This document shows, one piece after another, positions 24,219 through 33,782 of a stretch of DNA of 64,000 bases. How positions within the stretch are numbered: position 1 is the stretch's first letter; every line of letters starts with the position of its first letter. The translations under genes and the position numbers were made by a program. The stretch lies in contig NZ_CP102265.1 of NCBI RefSeq assembly GCF_025147765.1, positions 196,001 to 260,000 of the forward strand, read 5' to 3'. The DNA comes from Blautia obeum ATCC 29174. Lineage in GTDB: Bacteria > Bacillota > Clostridia > Lachnospirales > Lachnospiraceae. Under the pieces are notes generated by a model. That model did no database searches. It saw only the letters and a list, made by a program, of their open reading frames with translations, and was not told the origin of the DNA.

Positions 24219-25361
24219 ATGGAAAAAGACCCGTTTAAGGAATATTTAAGGGAGTCTGAACCGGATAAAGCTCATAAAGGATATGCTTGGAGTACCGCAA
24301 TCGGACTTCAGGCGGTGGACGGACTCAAACCATCTAAATATTTGATTGATACAGCCATTCAGAATATTGAAGGCAAAATCACGATGAAGGAAGCACAGAG
24401 TCTTATTGACAGCTATTATAAAGAAAGACCAGTGCATTTGTCTGATGATGAACGTACCGAAGAAGCAGATAAGGTTTCTTCCCGTATTGCAGAAATTCTT
24501 TCTGAAACAGCGTTCTCATTTTCTCCGAATGAGTATATCTCTATCCACCGCAAACTCTTTCAGGGGATTTATAAACACGCCGGAAAGATTAGAGATTACA
24601 ACATTACAAAGAAAGAATGGGTGCTTGATGGTGCAACTGTTATGTACGGCAGTGCTTCAGAACTGAGAGCCACACTTGAATATGATTTTTCGCAGGAGAA
24701 GGACTTTAGTTATAAAGGACTGTCAATGGACGAGATTATCCATCATCTGGCGGTATTCATTTCAAGGCTATGGCAAATCCATATCTTCGGGGAAGGCAAT
24801 ACGAGAACAACGGCGGTGTTCTTCATCAAATATCTAAGGACACTTGGATTTTCTGCAACCAATGATATTTTTGCGGAAAATGCGTGGTATTTCCGAAATG
24901 CACTTGTCCGTGCAAACTATACGAACCTGCAAAAAGGTATTCACGAAACAACAGAGTATCTGGAAGCGTTTCTCAGAAATCTACTTTTGAACGAGAAAAA
25001 TGAGCTTCATAATCGAAATCTTCATATAAGTGAACTTTTGAATGAAGAAAAAGTGGACATTGGAGATAGAAAAGTGGATATTGAGAATGAAAAAGTGGAC
25101 ATTCAAGACAAAAAAGTGGATATTGAAAGTGTACTTTCCCAAAAAGGTAGTGACTTCTCAGTAAAAACGACGGTTCATATCCATAGACTCTTTGAAAAGT
25201 TTGGCTTTGATGAGGTGTTTGGAAGAAGTGCAGTTATGGAGATTCTTGAGCTGAAAGGTTCAGGTGCTTCAAAACTTCTTTCCAATTTGGTACAGGCAGA
25301 TATTATTGAACCAGTATCTGGTTATGGAAAAGGAAAATATAAATTTAAGAATTATCCGTGA
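24219..25361 (+). CDS. Fic-domain protein with tandem KVDI repeats
   Basis: A 380-residue Fic protein. The active-site loop is HIFGEGNTR at residues 188-196, a variant of HPFxxGN(G/K)R that keeps the catalytic histidine and the phosphate-binding GN but replaces P by I and G/K by T. An N-terminal helical region precedes it. A C-terminal winged helix (about 315-380, GRSAVMEILELKGSGASKLL) suggests DNA binding. Between them are four perfect 7-residue repeats beginning KVDI at residues 278, 285, 292 and 299. Fic enzymes AMPylate or otherwise modify proteins. It ends the defence operon, 41 bases after the WYL gene. Confidence 0.88.
   Translation: MEKDPFKEYLRESEPDKAHKGYAWSTAIGLQAVDGLKPSKYLIDTAIQNIEGKITMKEAQSLIDSYYKERPVHLSDDERTEEADKVSSRIAEILSETAFSFSPNEYISIHRKLFQGIYKHAGKIRDYNITKKEWVLDGATVMYGSASELRATLEYDFSQEKDFSYKGLSMDEIIHHLAVFISRLWQIHIFGEGNTRTTAVFFIKYLRTLGFSATNDIFAENAWYFRNALVRANYTNLQKGIHETTEYLEAFLRNLLLNEKNELHNRNLHISELLNEEKVDIGDRKVDIENEKVDIQDKKVDIESVLSQKGSDFSVKTTVHIHRLFEKFGFDEVFGRSAVMEILELKGSGASKLLSNLVQADIIEPVSGYGKGKYKFKNYP
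25050..25133 (+). repeat. 21-bp tandem repeat inside the Fic gene
   Basis: AAAGTGGAYATT recurs at 25050, 25071, 25092 and 25113, an exact 21-base period giving seven residues per unit. Copy number could change by slippage without a frameshift, altering linker length. Confidence 0.85.
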
Positions 25362-25405
25362 TTGCAATGATGAGCAGCTTTTGCAAGGGTATTGATTCAT
25401 GAAGA

Positions 25406-25519
25406 ATGTACTGGGTTTATGGACCAGACCAGAAAGATATTACAATTATCGGACGGGAACCACATCCGGAAGATAAGAAAAATAGCGCATACGACCGAAT
25501 TTCACTGTCGGATTTGTAG
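25406..25519 (+). pseudogene. Short toxin-like C-terminal relic
   Basis: A 37-codon frame (MYWVYGPDQKDITIIG, then REPHPEDKKNSAYDRISLSDL). The ITIIG-x-EPHPEDKK stretch recalls C-termini of RelE/ParE-family toxins, from memory and uncertain. No ribosome binding site precedes it and no N-terminal part was found. It may be the tail of a lost toxin gene beside the Fic gene. Confidence 0.35.
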
Positions 25520-25549
25520 AATAAAACTGAATATGGAACTAAAACACGA

Positions 25550-25586
25550 GCAGTTAGTCTATGAAAAATAGGTTAGCTGCTTTTTT
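25550..25586 (+). terminator. Terminator after the defence island
   Basis: GCAGTTA (25550-25556) pairs with TAGCTGC (25574-25580), helped by an inner CTAT/ATAG stem, and is followed by six T. It is the first terminator after hsdM, so the island can be one transcript. Confidence 0.75.
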
Positions 25587-25608
25587 ATGCAAAAAGGAGA
25601 TGCCGTGT

Positions 25609-25814
25609 ATGGGATATGCACGTAAAGATGTAGAGAAGACAAAGAAAATAGCAAAGAAGAATTGAATGTAAAACTCCTTACTGGTCTTGTAGAAAACTAT
25701 GATGCAGTGTATGTGGAAAGAAAAAACCAGAATTGTCTTTGGCTGAAAGGATTTATCAGAGAAATGTCAAAAATTCAAATAAAAAAATATAGATTTTTTA
25801 TTCGACATTATTGA
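25609..25814 (+). pseudogene. Frameshifted N-terminal relic of a signalling protein
   Basis: An ATG behind AAAGGAGATG opens 18 codons ending at 25664. A frameshift then continues in another frame as EELNVKLLTGLVENYDAVYV and runs to a stop at 25812. LLTGLVENYDAVYV is a typical segment at the start of Lachnospiraceae GGDEF or histidine kinase proteins. No output domain remains. It precedes a c-di-GMP riboswitch-like element and an array of hybrid kinases, so it is probably a decayed copy of a sensor gene. Confidence 0.5.
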
Positions 25815-25864
25815 CGCATAAATAACTTTATGATATTTTATTTTTGGAAAAATGGAAATTATTT

Positions 25865-25938
25865 AAAGGCAAACCTACTGAAATGCAGGGACGCAAAGCG
25901 AGAAGAGGCACTGACATATTTTGGCAGGTGTCTTTTTT
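25865..25938 (+). ncRNA. Partial c-di-GMP-I (GEMM) riboswitch-like element with terminator
   Basis: AAAGGCAAACC (25865-25875), a TGAAA loop and GGGACGCAAAGC (25888-25899) reproduce the first half of the GEMM-I aptamer. The second conserved half is not evident. Instead a terminator-like stem follows at once (GGCAC-TG at 25907-25913 with CAGGTGTC at 25925-25932, then a T run). The element lies 100 bases before a hybrid kinase gene. It could be a shortened functional switch or a decayed one. Confidence 0.5.
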
Positions 25939-26038
25939 GTATGCAAAAATGAGTACGAAAACTGGCAGGGACAGGTTCTCTGTATACAAATAAAAGTAGG
26001 ATGAAGAAGGCATAAGACGAAGAGAGGATTTTTATAAA

Positions 26039-29000
26039 GTGGGAAATTATGAAGACAAAATATATTCTTTAGGTGATAATGAACCGGGACAGACACAGAC
26101 CATGTCACAGGCCGTACAGAAAACACTGGAAAATAATGGCGGGGTAGGTATAATGACAGGATCTTATGACCAAAACCTGTCTATTTTGTCTGTGGATAAT
26201 CTGCTGTTGCATAGTACAGGATATACATTCGATACTTTCATGGAACAGACAAAAGGCTCATTGAGAAACTTCTTTTATGACGAGGAAGATATACTGGAGC
26301 GAGACCGTTTTTTGCAGCTTCACGGAACAGGGGAAGCACAGATCCTTGCAGCAGACGGTACAGTGAATAATGTACGGCTTTGTAAAGAGGATGCGACAGA
26401 TGAGGCGGGCAGACAGATCTGGGTTATGTCCGTACAGGTCAACTGGGATCATGTAAATCTGGCACTGCTCAATGAGGCTATCTATTCCGGCTTCTGGTAT
26501 TTTGACTGTGACGAAAACAGTGAGATTGTGAATGCAAACTGGAGTCATGAATTCCGAAAAATGCTTGGCTATCATGACACTCTGGACTTTCCGAATAAAC
26601 TGGAATCCTAGTCAGATCTTCTGCATCCACAGGATAAAGAAAGAGTAATGGTGCAGCTTCAGGCGGCAATTAAGGATAAGACGAACCAGATAAAATACCA
26701 GGTAGAGTATCGTATGAGAATGAAGGATAATCAATACCAGTGGTTTCGGGCATCGGCAGAAGTAATACGCCGTCTGGATGGTTCTGCCAGCAGGATTGCC
26801 GGGATTTTTATTAACATTGATGCGGAGAAAAAAGAAATCATGCAGGCACAAAAATCTGCTGCTTTCCACCGGGCTTTTACGAAAGCAGATCTGTGCGAGT
26901 ATTATGTGAATCTGGAAGCGAATACTTTTGATACCTTTAAGGTTGAACCGTCCCTGATGACCGTCTTTGAACAGAGTCATACGTGGGATGAATTGATCCG
27001 GCATTTTGTGGATTCCTATGTTGTGGAGAAAGATAAGAAGGCGGTATCCTCTTTTTACGACCGTGGTTATATTGCAGAAAGGCTGAAGGGTCTGGAAACC
27101 GAATTGGCTTTAGAGTGCCGTATCACTCTGAATGGAGAAGAACGATGGGTCCGCAATGTGGTCATACGTGGCGAAATAGAGGATTCAGAATATGCCATGA
27201 TCTTTCTGCGGGATATCACGGAGGCAAAGGTAGAGAGCGCACGGCATCTACAGATGGCAGCGGACAATGCTTCCATGGAGCTGCTGATCCAGAGTATTGT
27301 GCGGCTGGTTGACCGTTTTGTTGTTTGTGATCTGGAAAATGACAGATATGAATTCTATAACCTGAATGGTCAGATGATATATAAACCTCTGGGATTCTAT
27401 CATGATTTCCAGATGCAGGTTCTTGAAAAGTATAAGACACTGGAACCATTGGATGCTCTGGATATCCTGACAGCACCGGAAAATATCCGGAAGAATCTGA
27501 AAAGTGAAAATGATATTTATAAGTTTGAGTATTGCAGCCTGGATGAAAAGACTTATAAAATCGCTTCTTATATTCCCTTGGAATGGAAGAATGGAAAGCT
27601 GGAAAAGGTATTGCTGGCATCCATGGATGTGACACAGGAGAAGAAAGCAGAGATTGAATCCCGTCAGGCACTGAAAGAGGCTTACTGGTCCGCAGAAAAT
27701 GCAAATCGTGCGAAAACAGAATTCCTTTCCAATATGTCCCATGATATCCGGACACCGATGAATGCCATTGTCGGTCTGACGGCAATCGCAGGAGCAAATA
27801 TTGAGAGTCAGGACAGAGTCATTGAATGTCTCAGTAAGATTACAAAATCAAGCCGACACCTGTTGGGGCTGATCAATGAAGTGCTGGATATGGCACGTAT
27901 TGAAAGTGGAAAAATGACGCTGGCACAGGAGGATTTCAATCTGCCGGATCTGGTGGATAATCTCATTACACTAACAAAACCGGTGCTTGATGAACATAAA
28001 CACAATTTTGATGTACGCATTAATCACATTGAACATGAGGATGTCTGTGGTGACAGCCTGAGGATCCAGCAGGTGTTTGTGAATCTGATGAGTAATGCAA
28101 TCAAGTATACACTGGATGGTGGGAATATTACTTTTTCCATAGAGGAAAAGCCAAATGGATTTTCGGAACTTGGATGCTATGAATTTACGATTGAGGATAA
28201 TGGAATCGGTATGTCACCGGAATTTCAGAAAATCATGTTTGATCCTTTCAGCCGTGCAGATGACCACCGGACAACTAAGGTTCAGGGAACTGGTCTGGGA
28301 ATGGCAATCAGCAGAAATATTGTGAACCTGATGAATGGCAATATTAAAGTGGACAGCACCTTACACAAGGGAACTAAAATTACAGTAACCATTTATCTGG
28401 AGCTTCAGGAAAAAGAAAAAGAACAGGACAGAAATCTGATGAATCTGCCTGTTCTGGTTGTGGATGATGATAAGACATGCTGTGAAAGTACAGTTGCTAC
28501 ACTGAAAGAAATCGGTATTACAGGTGAATGGGTTCTCTCTGGCAGAGAAGCTGTTGAGCGCTGCTATGCACGTCATGAGCTAAAAAATGATTACTTTGCT
28601 GTCATCCTGGACTGGAAGATGCCGGACATGGATGGTATAGAAACAGCCAGACAGATCCGGAAACGGATAGGGAAAGAGATTACCATTATTGTACTGACAT
28701 CTTATGAATTCAGTGAGATTGAAGAAGAAGCAAAGGCTGCAGGCGTAGATGCTTTTATTGCAAAACCGCTGTTCCGTTCCCGGCTGACGGCTACATTGCG
28801 GCAGTTTACTTCAGGAAGAAAAGAAAAAACAGCAAGAAATTATCTGGATGAGCTGTCAGAATCAGACTACACGGGAAAAAGGATTCTGCTGGTTGATGAT
28901 AATGAGTTGAACAGAGAAATTGCTGGTGAAATTCTGCAGATGACAGGGGCAGAAGTGGAAACAGCAGAAAATGGGAAAATTGCAGTTGAAAAAGTGGAAG

Positions 29001-29245
29001 CTTCTCCGGAAGGATTGTATGATCTTGTTTTTATGGATATCCAAATGCCTGTCATGAATGGTTATGAGGCAACTGCAGCAATCAGGAGCCTTCCGGGTGA
29101 AAAGGGAAAACTGCCTATTGTTGCCATGACTGCCAATGCTTTTGCAGAAGATGTACAGCTGGCCAAAAATACAGGCATGAATGGACATATCGCAAAACCG
29201 CTGGATATGAATAAGCTGAATGATGTTCTGGAAAGTTGGCTGTAA
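26039..29245 (+). pseudogene. Hybrid histidine kinase interrupted by an in-frame amber codon
   Basis: One frame of 1068 codons runs from a GTG at 26039 (AGAGAGGA upstream) to 29245, broken only by TAG at 26609-26611 (codon 191). The flanks read FPNKLES-stop-SDLLHPQDKERV; PAS proteins usually have W here (TGG to TAG). Domains: two N-terminal PAS-like regions, further sensor region to about 550, HisKA with H568 in NMSHDIRTPMNAIVG, HATPase with DNGIGM and GTGLGMAI, receiver 1 with D858 in VILDWKMP, and receiver 2 with D1000 in VFMDIQMP. An internal start at 26648 could yield an 865-residue kinase. No transmembrane segment is obvious, so it is probably cytoplasmic. Confidence 0.82.
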
Positions 29246-29488
29246 TTGCTTTCCAGATGTATAAAAACTGGTGGGGAGGGGCACCGAAACTATATGGTAT
29301 TGAAATATTGTCATGGACACATGTCTTGAAAAGATGATGGCAGAACAATATGTCGCTGTGATATAATACAATAAATGATTTTATGTGGAAATTCGAAATT
29401 TTGGAAAGAGAATAAAAAGCGGATAAACTTTACGAATAAAACAGAAAACTTAAATTCATTTAAGACTTTTTAAGCATGAGGGAACCGT
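29246..29488. other. Gap between two hybrid kinases
   Basis: The 243-base gap contains an extended -10 element TGATATAAT at about 29354-29362 with no clear -35 box, so activator-dependent transcription is possible. No terminator with a T run was seen. A GAGGGAA ribosome binding site ends the gap. Confidence 0.4.
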
Positions 29489-31513
29489 ATGGATGATTTC
29501 AAAAAACTCACAGAGCAACTTATGAAAATATATAGTAATGCTGAATCAGTAAATGATTTGGGTATAGAAAATTATTTTGATGAAAATATCAGTCTGATTG
29601 GAACTGGTAAACACGAGTTATTCGCGAATCTACATGAGTTTTTAGAATCATTTAAATTTGATGTAAAACGAAGAGGTAAAATCAGAATCGAAGTACAAAA
29701 TTTACATCAGATAGAAGAGCGGCTTGATGATGACCATGTTCTTGCACACGGAACAGTAGATTTTGTTGGTCTGTTTAAAGATGGTTCGATCTGTTTTAAA
29801 ATGGAGACAAGATTTACGATTATCTATAAGTGGACGAATGGGAAATGGTTAGTTCAGCATCTGCATCAGTCAATACCTGATTTGGAACAGATGGACGGTG
29901 AAGAGTTCCCTGTTACCTTGGGAAAACAGGTAAAAAAAACCCGGCAGGCATTTCATGCATTAGGCACTGCCTATTATTTGATCTTAAGGTTGAATTTAAA
30001 AACAAAGAGAGTTGAATTTGTTAAAAAAAATCGAAAAATAAATATTGATATTAAAGATAATAATATCGAATGGAATCTTCAGATCGAGACTATTGAAAGG
30101 ATTATAGCAGAACCGTTTGTACAGAAGTGTATAGATTTTTTTGATATACAAACCATGGCAGCGCGGCTTCATAATAAAGAATCTATGTCTTCCGAATTCA
30201 AACTAAAGGAAGGATCATGGTTTCTTTCTATGGTAATTCCTCAGAATTATGATAAAAATGGAAATGTCACATCAGTATTGATTGCGAATCGAGATGTGAC
30301 AGATGAAAAAATGCGGGAATTAAGACAGGAGGAGGAATTGCGGGAAGCTAAATTAAAAGCAGAATGTGCAAATAAAGCAAAATCGTCATTTCTGTTCAAT
30401 ATGTCACATGACATCCGTACTCCTATGAATGCAATCATTGGTTATGCCGAACTGGCATCCAGACATTTGCAGGAAACAGAAAAACTTGGCAGATATCTTG
30501 AAAAAATTCAAATATGCGGAAAAGAACTTTTATCGATGCTTGGTAATGTTCTGGATCTTGCAAGAATTGAAAATAATAAAGTCGAAATGGAATACACTGT
30601 TTCGAATGTTCATGAGTGCTTTGAAAATTGTATCATTATGTTCCAGCAACAGGCAGAAAGTAAAAATCAGACTCTCTCTCTGACAGAACAAATCATGTAT
30701 CCGTATGTATATATGGATGCACCACATCTGTCAGAAGTCTGTCTTAATATTATAAGCAATGCGATAAAGTATACAAATACAGGAGGTGCTATATCCTGTA
30801 ATGTTGTACAGAAATCTTGTGAAAAAGAAGACTGGTGCAATATGATCATTACCATTACCGATAATGGAATTGGTATGTCTGAAGAATTCCAAAAGCGTAT
30901 TTTTGAAATTTTTGAAAGAGAACGTAACACGACATTAAGTCATATTGATGGCAGTGGCATTGGAATGGGCATTACAAAAAAGCTTGTAGAGCTCATGGAT
31001 GGCACAATAGAAGTGGAAAGTAAGCAGGGTGAGGGTTCCACATTTACAGTAACTATTCCTTGCCGAAAAGCGTCAGAAGACGATTCTCTGGTGAAGAAAA
31101 ACAGTAATCTGTGCAATAAGAATTGCCTGAACGGTGTTCGGATTTTGTTGGTTGAAGATAATGAGATCAACACTGAAATCGCAACGGAATTATTGACGGA
31201 AGAAGGATGTATTGTTGAGACTGCCAATGATGGTGTTGTATGTATTGACATGATTGAAAAAGCTGATGCTGATTATTACAAGATGATCCTTATGGATATC
31301 CAGATGCCGGTTATGAATGGATATGACGCTACATTAACTATCCGAAAGATGAAGGATACGAAAAAAGCCAGGATCCCAATTATTGCGATGACTGCCAATG
31401 CTTTCGCAGAAGATATACAAAAGGTTCTTTCTGTTGGAATGAATGCTCATGTTGCAAAGCCTGTTGATATGAATATTCTTGTCCCAACAATGATGAAATA
31501 TTTAAAAGAATAA
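29489..31513 (+). CDS. Hybrid histidine kinase with NTF2/SnoaL-like N-terminal domain
   Basis: A 674-residue cytoplasmic hybrid kinase. Residues 1-135 look like a SnoaL/NTF2-like domain (YFDENISLIGTGKHELF, AHGTVDFVGLF, FTIIYKWTNGKWLVQHLHQS). A PAS-like region follows (150-275). HisKA has H307 in NMSHDIRTPMNAIIG; the HATPase has DNGIGM and GSGIGMGI; a receiver has D603 in ILMDIQMPVMNGY. An N-terminal SnoaL-like sensor is unusual and may bind a small ligand. The gene is behind GAGGGAA, with its own gap from the interrupted kinase. No response regulator with a DNA-binding output is adjacent. Confidence 0.87.
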   Translation: MDDFKKLTEQLMKIYSNAESVNDLGIENYFDENISLIGTGKHELFANLHEFLESFKFDVKRRGKIRIEVQNLHQIEERLDDDHVLAHGTVDFVGLFKDGSICFKMETRFTIIYKWTNGKWLVQHLHQSIPDLEQMDGEEFPVTLGKQVKKTRQAFHALGTAYYLILRLNLKTKRVEFVKKNRKINIDIKDNNIEWNLQIETIERIIAEPFVQKCIDFFDIQTMAARLHNKESMSSEFKLKEGSWFLSMVIPQNYDKNGNVTSVLIANRDVTDEKMRELRQEEELREAKLKAECANKAKSSFLFNMSHDIRTPMNAIIGYAELASRHLQETEKLGRYLEKIQICGKELLSMLGNVLDLARIENNKVEMEYTVSNVHECFENCIIMFQQQAESKNQTLSLTEQIMYPYVYMDAPHLSEVCLNIISNAIKYTNTGGAISCNVVQKSCEKEDWCNMIITITDNGIGMSEEFQKRIFEIFERERNTTLSHIDGSGIGMGITKKLVELMDGTIEVESKQGEGSTFTVTIPCRKASEDDSLVKKNSNLCNKNCLNGVRILLVEDNEINTEIATELLTEEGCIVETANDGVVCIDMIEKADADYYKMILMDIQMPVMNGYDATLTIRKMKDTKKARIPIIAMTANAFAEDIQKVLSVGMNAHVAKPVDMNILVPTMMKYLKE

Positions 31514-31563
31514 GACAATCCGGAGATATACATCAGACAGAGAACTACAAAGGAGCAGATATT

Positions 31564-32781
31564 ATGAAAGCATGGGAAAGACTGATCAACTATGTGACAG
31601 TGCGTACGCCGAGTGATGAAGAGAGTGAGACAGTTCCGTCTTCTGTGTGTCAGTTTGATCTGGCGAGGAAGCTGGAAAAAGAAATGAAGGAACTTGGCCT
31701 GACAGAGGTAGTCCTTGATGATAAGTGTTATCTGTATGGAAAACTTCCGGCGACGGAAGGAAAAAAAGAGATTCCGGCACTTGGATTTATCGCACACATG
31801 GATACAGTTTCTGATTTTTGTGATCATGAGATCCGACCGATGGTTACCAAAAATTATGATGGCGGGGATCTGGTACTTGGCACAAGCGGACTGGTATTGA
31901 GTCCGAAGGAATTTCCACATCTGACAGGGCTAAAAGGACGTACACTGCTCACTTCGGATGGAACAACGATTCTGGGAGCAGATGACAAAGCAGGAATTGC
32001 AGAGATTCTGACTATGATTGAAAGAATCCAGACAGAAAATCGGCCGCATGGCACGATTTGTGTAGCATTTACTCCGGATGAGGAAATTGGAATGGGAGCA
32101 GAACATTTCAATCTGGATCAGTTTGGCGCAGAGTATGCTTATACTCTGGATGGTGACAGTGAAGGGGAGATTCAGTACGAGAATTTTAATGCCTGCAAAG
32201 CAGAATTTGAAATCAGGGGATTTAATGTTCATCCGGGTGAAGGAAAAGATACGATGATCAATGCCAGTCTGGTTGCGATAGAGATCAACAACTGCCTGCC
32301 ATCTATGGAGACACCGAGAGGAACCGAAGACTATGAGGGATTTTATCATCTGATCAGCATGCAGGGGGAAGTCGGTGAAGCGAAACTTAATTATATTGTC
32401 AGAGATCATGACAAAAACGGATTCGAAGAGCGGAAGAAGACTCTTCGACTGATAGAAAAGAACTTAAATGCAAAGTGGGGCGAAGGGACGGTAACGCTTA
32501 AGATTACTGACCAGTACCTCAATATGAAAGAAATTGTAGAAGAGCACATGCATCTGATCGACCATGCGAAAAAGGCATGTGAGGCAGTAGGTGTGGCACC
32601 ATTGATCCTTCCAATTCGTGGAGGAACCGATGGATGCCAGTTAAGCTTCAAAGGACTGCCGTGTCCAAATCTTGGAACAGGTGGACATGCTTTTCATGGA
32701 CCATATGAGCATATCAGTGTGGAAGGAATGGAGAAGAGTGTGGAGCTCCTTCTTGCCCTGATTCAGGAATATACGAAATAA
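31564..32781 (+). CDS. pepT: Peptidase T (tripeptide aminopeptidase)
   Basis: A 405-residue M20 metallopeptidase that removes N-terminal residues from tripeptides in the cytoplasm. Metal ligands and catalytic residues are visible: H78 and D80 in AHMDT, bridging D140 in GADDKAG, catalytic E173 and ligand E174 in DEEIG, the LDGD motif, and the final histidine in GPYEH. The dimerisation domain lies between about 200 and 310. Length matches PepT. It starts behind AAAGGAG, 50 bases after the kinase gene. Its stop is one base from the stop of a convergent gene, with no room for a separate terminator. Confidence 0.96.
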   Translation: MKAWERLINYVTVRTPSDEESETVPSSVCQFDLARKLEKEMKELGLTEVVLDDKCYLYGKLPATEGKKEIPALGFIAHMDTVSDFCDHEIRPMVTKNYDGGDLVLGTSGLVLSPKEFPHLTGLKGRTLLTSDGTTILGADDKAGIAEILTMIERIQTENRPHGTICVAFTPDEEIGMGAEHFNLDQFGAEYAYTLDGDSEGEIQYENFNACKAEFEIRGFNVHPGEGKDTMINASLVAIEINNCLPSMETPRGTEDYEGFYHLISMQGEVGEAKLNYIVRDHDKNGFEERKKTLRLIEKNLNAKWGEGTVTLKITDQYLNMKEIVEEHMHLIDHAKKACEAVGVAPLILPIRGGTDGCQLSFKGLPCPNLGTGGHAFHGPYEHISVEGMEKSVELLLALIQEYTK

Positions 32782-32782
32782 T

Positions 32783-33565
32783 CTACGGAGTTGCAATAAA
32801 ACGGTTAACATGCTCCATTGTGGCTTTTATAATCGAAAGATCTGCCTGTACATCGCCGGTCTCCAGAGAGTGATTGGCATTTGGCGTAAGAAAAAGAGGG
32901 ACTTCTTTTTGTTCAGCCAGTGTACGGATAGAGTCTGTTTCTGCCCATGGATCTGCAGTACCGTGAAATGCAATGCTGCCGGGACGAGCAAAGGAAAAAG
33001 TGCCAGTCAGAGGTGTGAACAGGATGCTTTTTCCTTTTATATTATGTCTGGAAGCATAAGCGGAAGCGATAACTGTACCGATGCTTTTGGAAATAAAGAG
33101 AATGCTGCCATAGGAATTCCAGTCGATATCCTGCAGAGCCTGTTCTGTTTGTTCATAAGCAAGCTCAAAAGCCTGCTTCATTTTTGCGTGATCACCCTTG
33201 ACATTCTCAGGGAGGGTTCCATAGGATACAGCGAGAATCTGATACCCATAATGTCTGGCAAGACGGCTTGCATAATACAGGAGTGGTTTGTCAGCAGTAT
33301 AGCCGATTCCCGGGAAAATTACTGCCAGTTTTGGGGCGCTTTTATCAGAATCATAAGTATATGCAGATGCTTTGTCATAGAGCATTTGCTGATGAATTTT
33401 TTCCTGAAGGTCTTTTAAGGTCACAGAGATTGTATAAGGCTCTTCCGGGAGATAATCATAACCGGTGAGAACACCGTTTTCTTCCATGGCATAAACAATG
33501 TGCAATGCCCCCATAAGTTCCATATCGTCTTCAATATCAGAAAGTAATTCTTCGTATGTTTTCAT
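32783..33565 (-). CDS. Alpha/beta-hydrolase family protein
   Basis: A 260-residue protein. After a helical N-terminus (1-70), the alpha/beta-hydrolase core starts at KLAVIFPGIGYT. The nucleophile elbow is ISKSIGTVIA, in which KSIG replaces the usual GxSxG. The acid is likely the aspartate in GTADPWAE and the base is the histidine in NANHSLE. The fold is clear; substrate is unknown. A GAGGAAC site precedes the start. It converges on pepT with a one-base gap between stop codons. Confidence 0.75.
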   Translation of the reverse strand: MKTYEELLSDIEDDMELMGALHIVYAMEENGVLTGYDYLPEEPYTISVTLKDLQEKIHQQMLYDKASAYTYDSDKSAPKLAVIFPGIGYTADKPLLYYASRLARHYGYQILAVSYGTLPENVKGDHAKMKQAFELAYEQTEQALQDIDWNSYGSILFISKSIGTVIASAYASRHNIKGKSILFTPLTGTFSFARPGSIAFHGTADPWAETDSIRTLAEQKEVPLFLTPNANHSLETGDVQADLSIIKATMEHVNRFIATP

Positions 33566-33782
33566 CTTGATTTGTTCCTCGTATTTATATTTTATAAAAT
33601 TCAGTCATGTGTATAAAAAACAAAATAATTATTGCATGTTTTATTAAAACGGGCAAGGAAAATTGAAAAACTCCTGCCAGTTACCTGGTTAAGGTGTCAA
33701 TAAAATTGGGGAATAGCTTGCAAATCACGATCAAATAAAATATGATATAGAGATGTTAAACTATACAATGTAAGGAAAATAT
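33566..33782. other. Divergent intergenic region
   Basis: The 217-base region separates a minus-strand hydrolase from a plus-strand pilin. A plus-strand promoter reads TTGCAA (33718-33723), 17 bases, TATGAT (33741-33746). A short inverted repeat CCAG-TTA-CCTGG lies near 33677. Confidence 0.5.

Noticed and set aside
27216..27797. Long minus-strand frames inside the hybrid kinase and other large genes
   Set aside because: They lie opposite well-supported coding sequence and show low-complexity, shadow-like composition without start signals.
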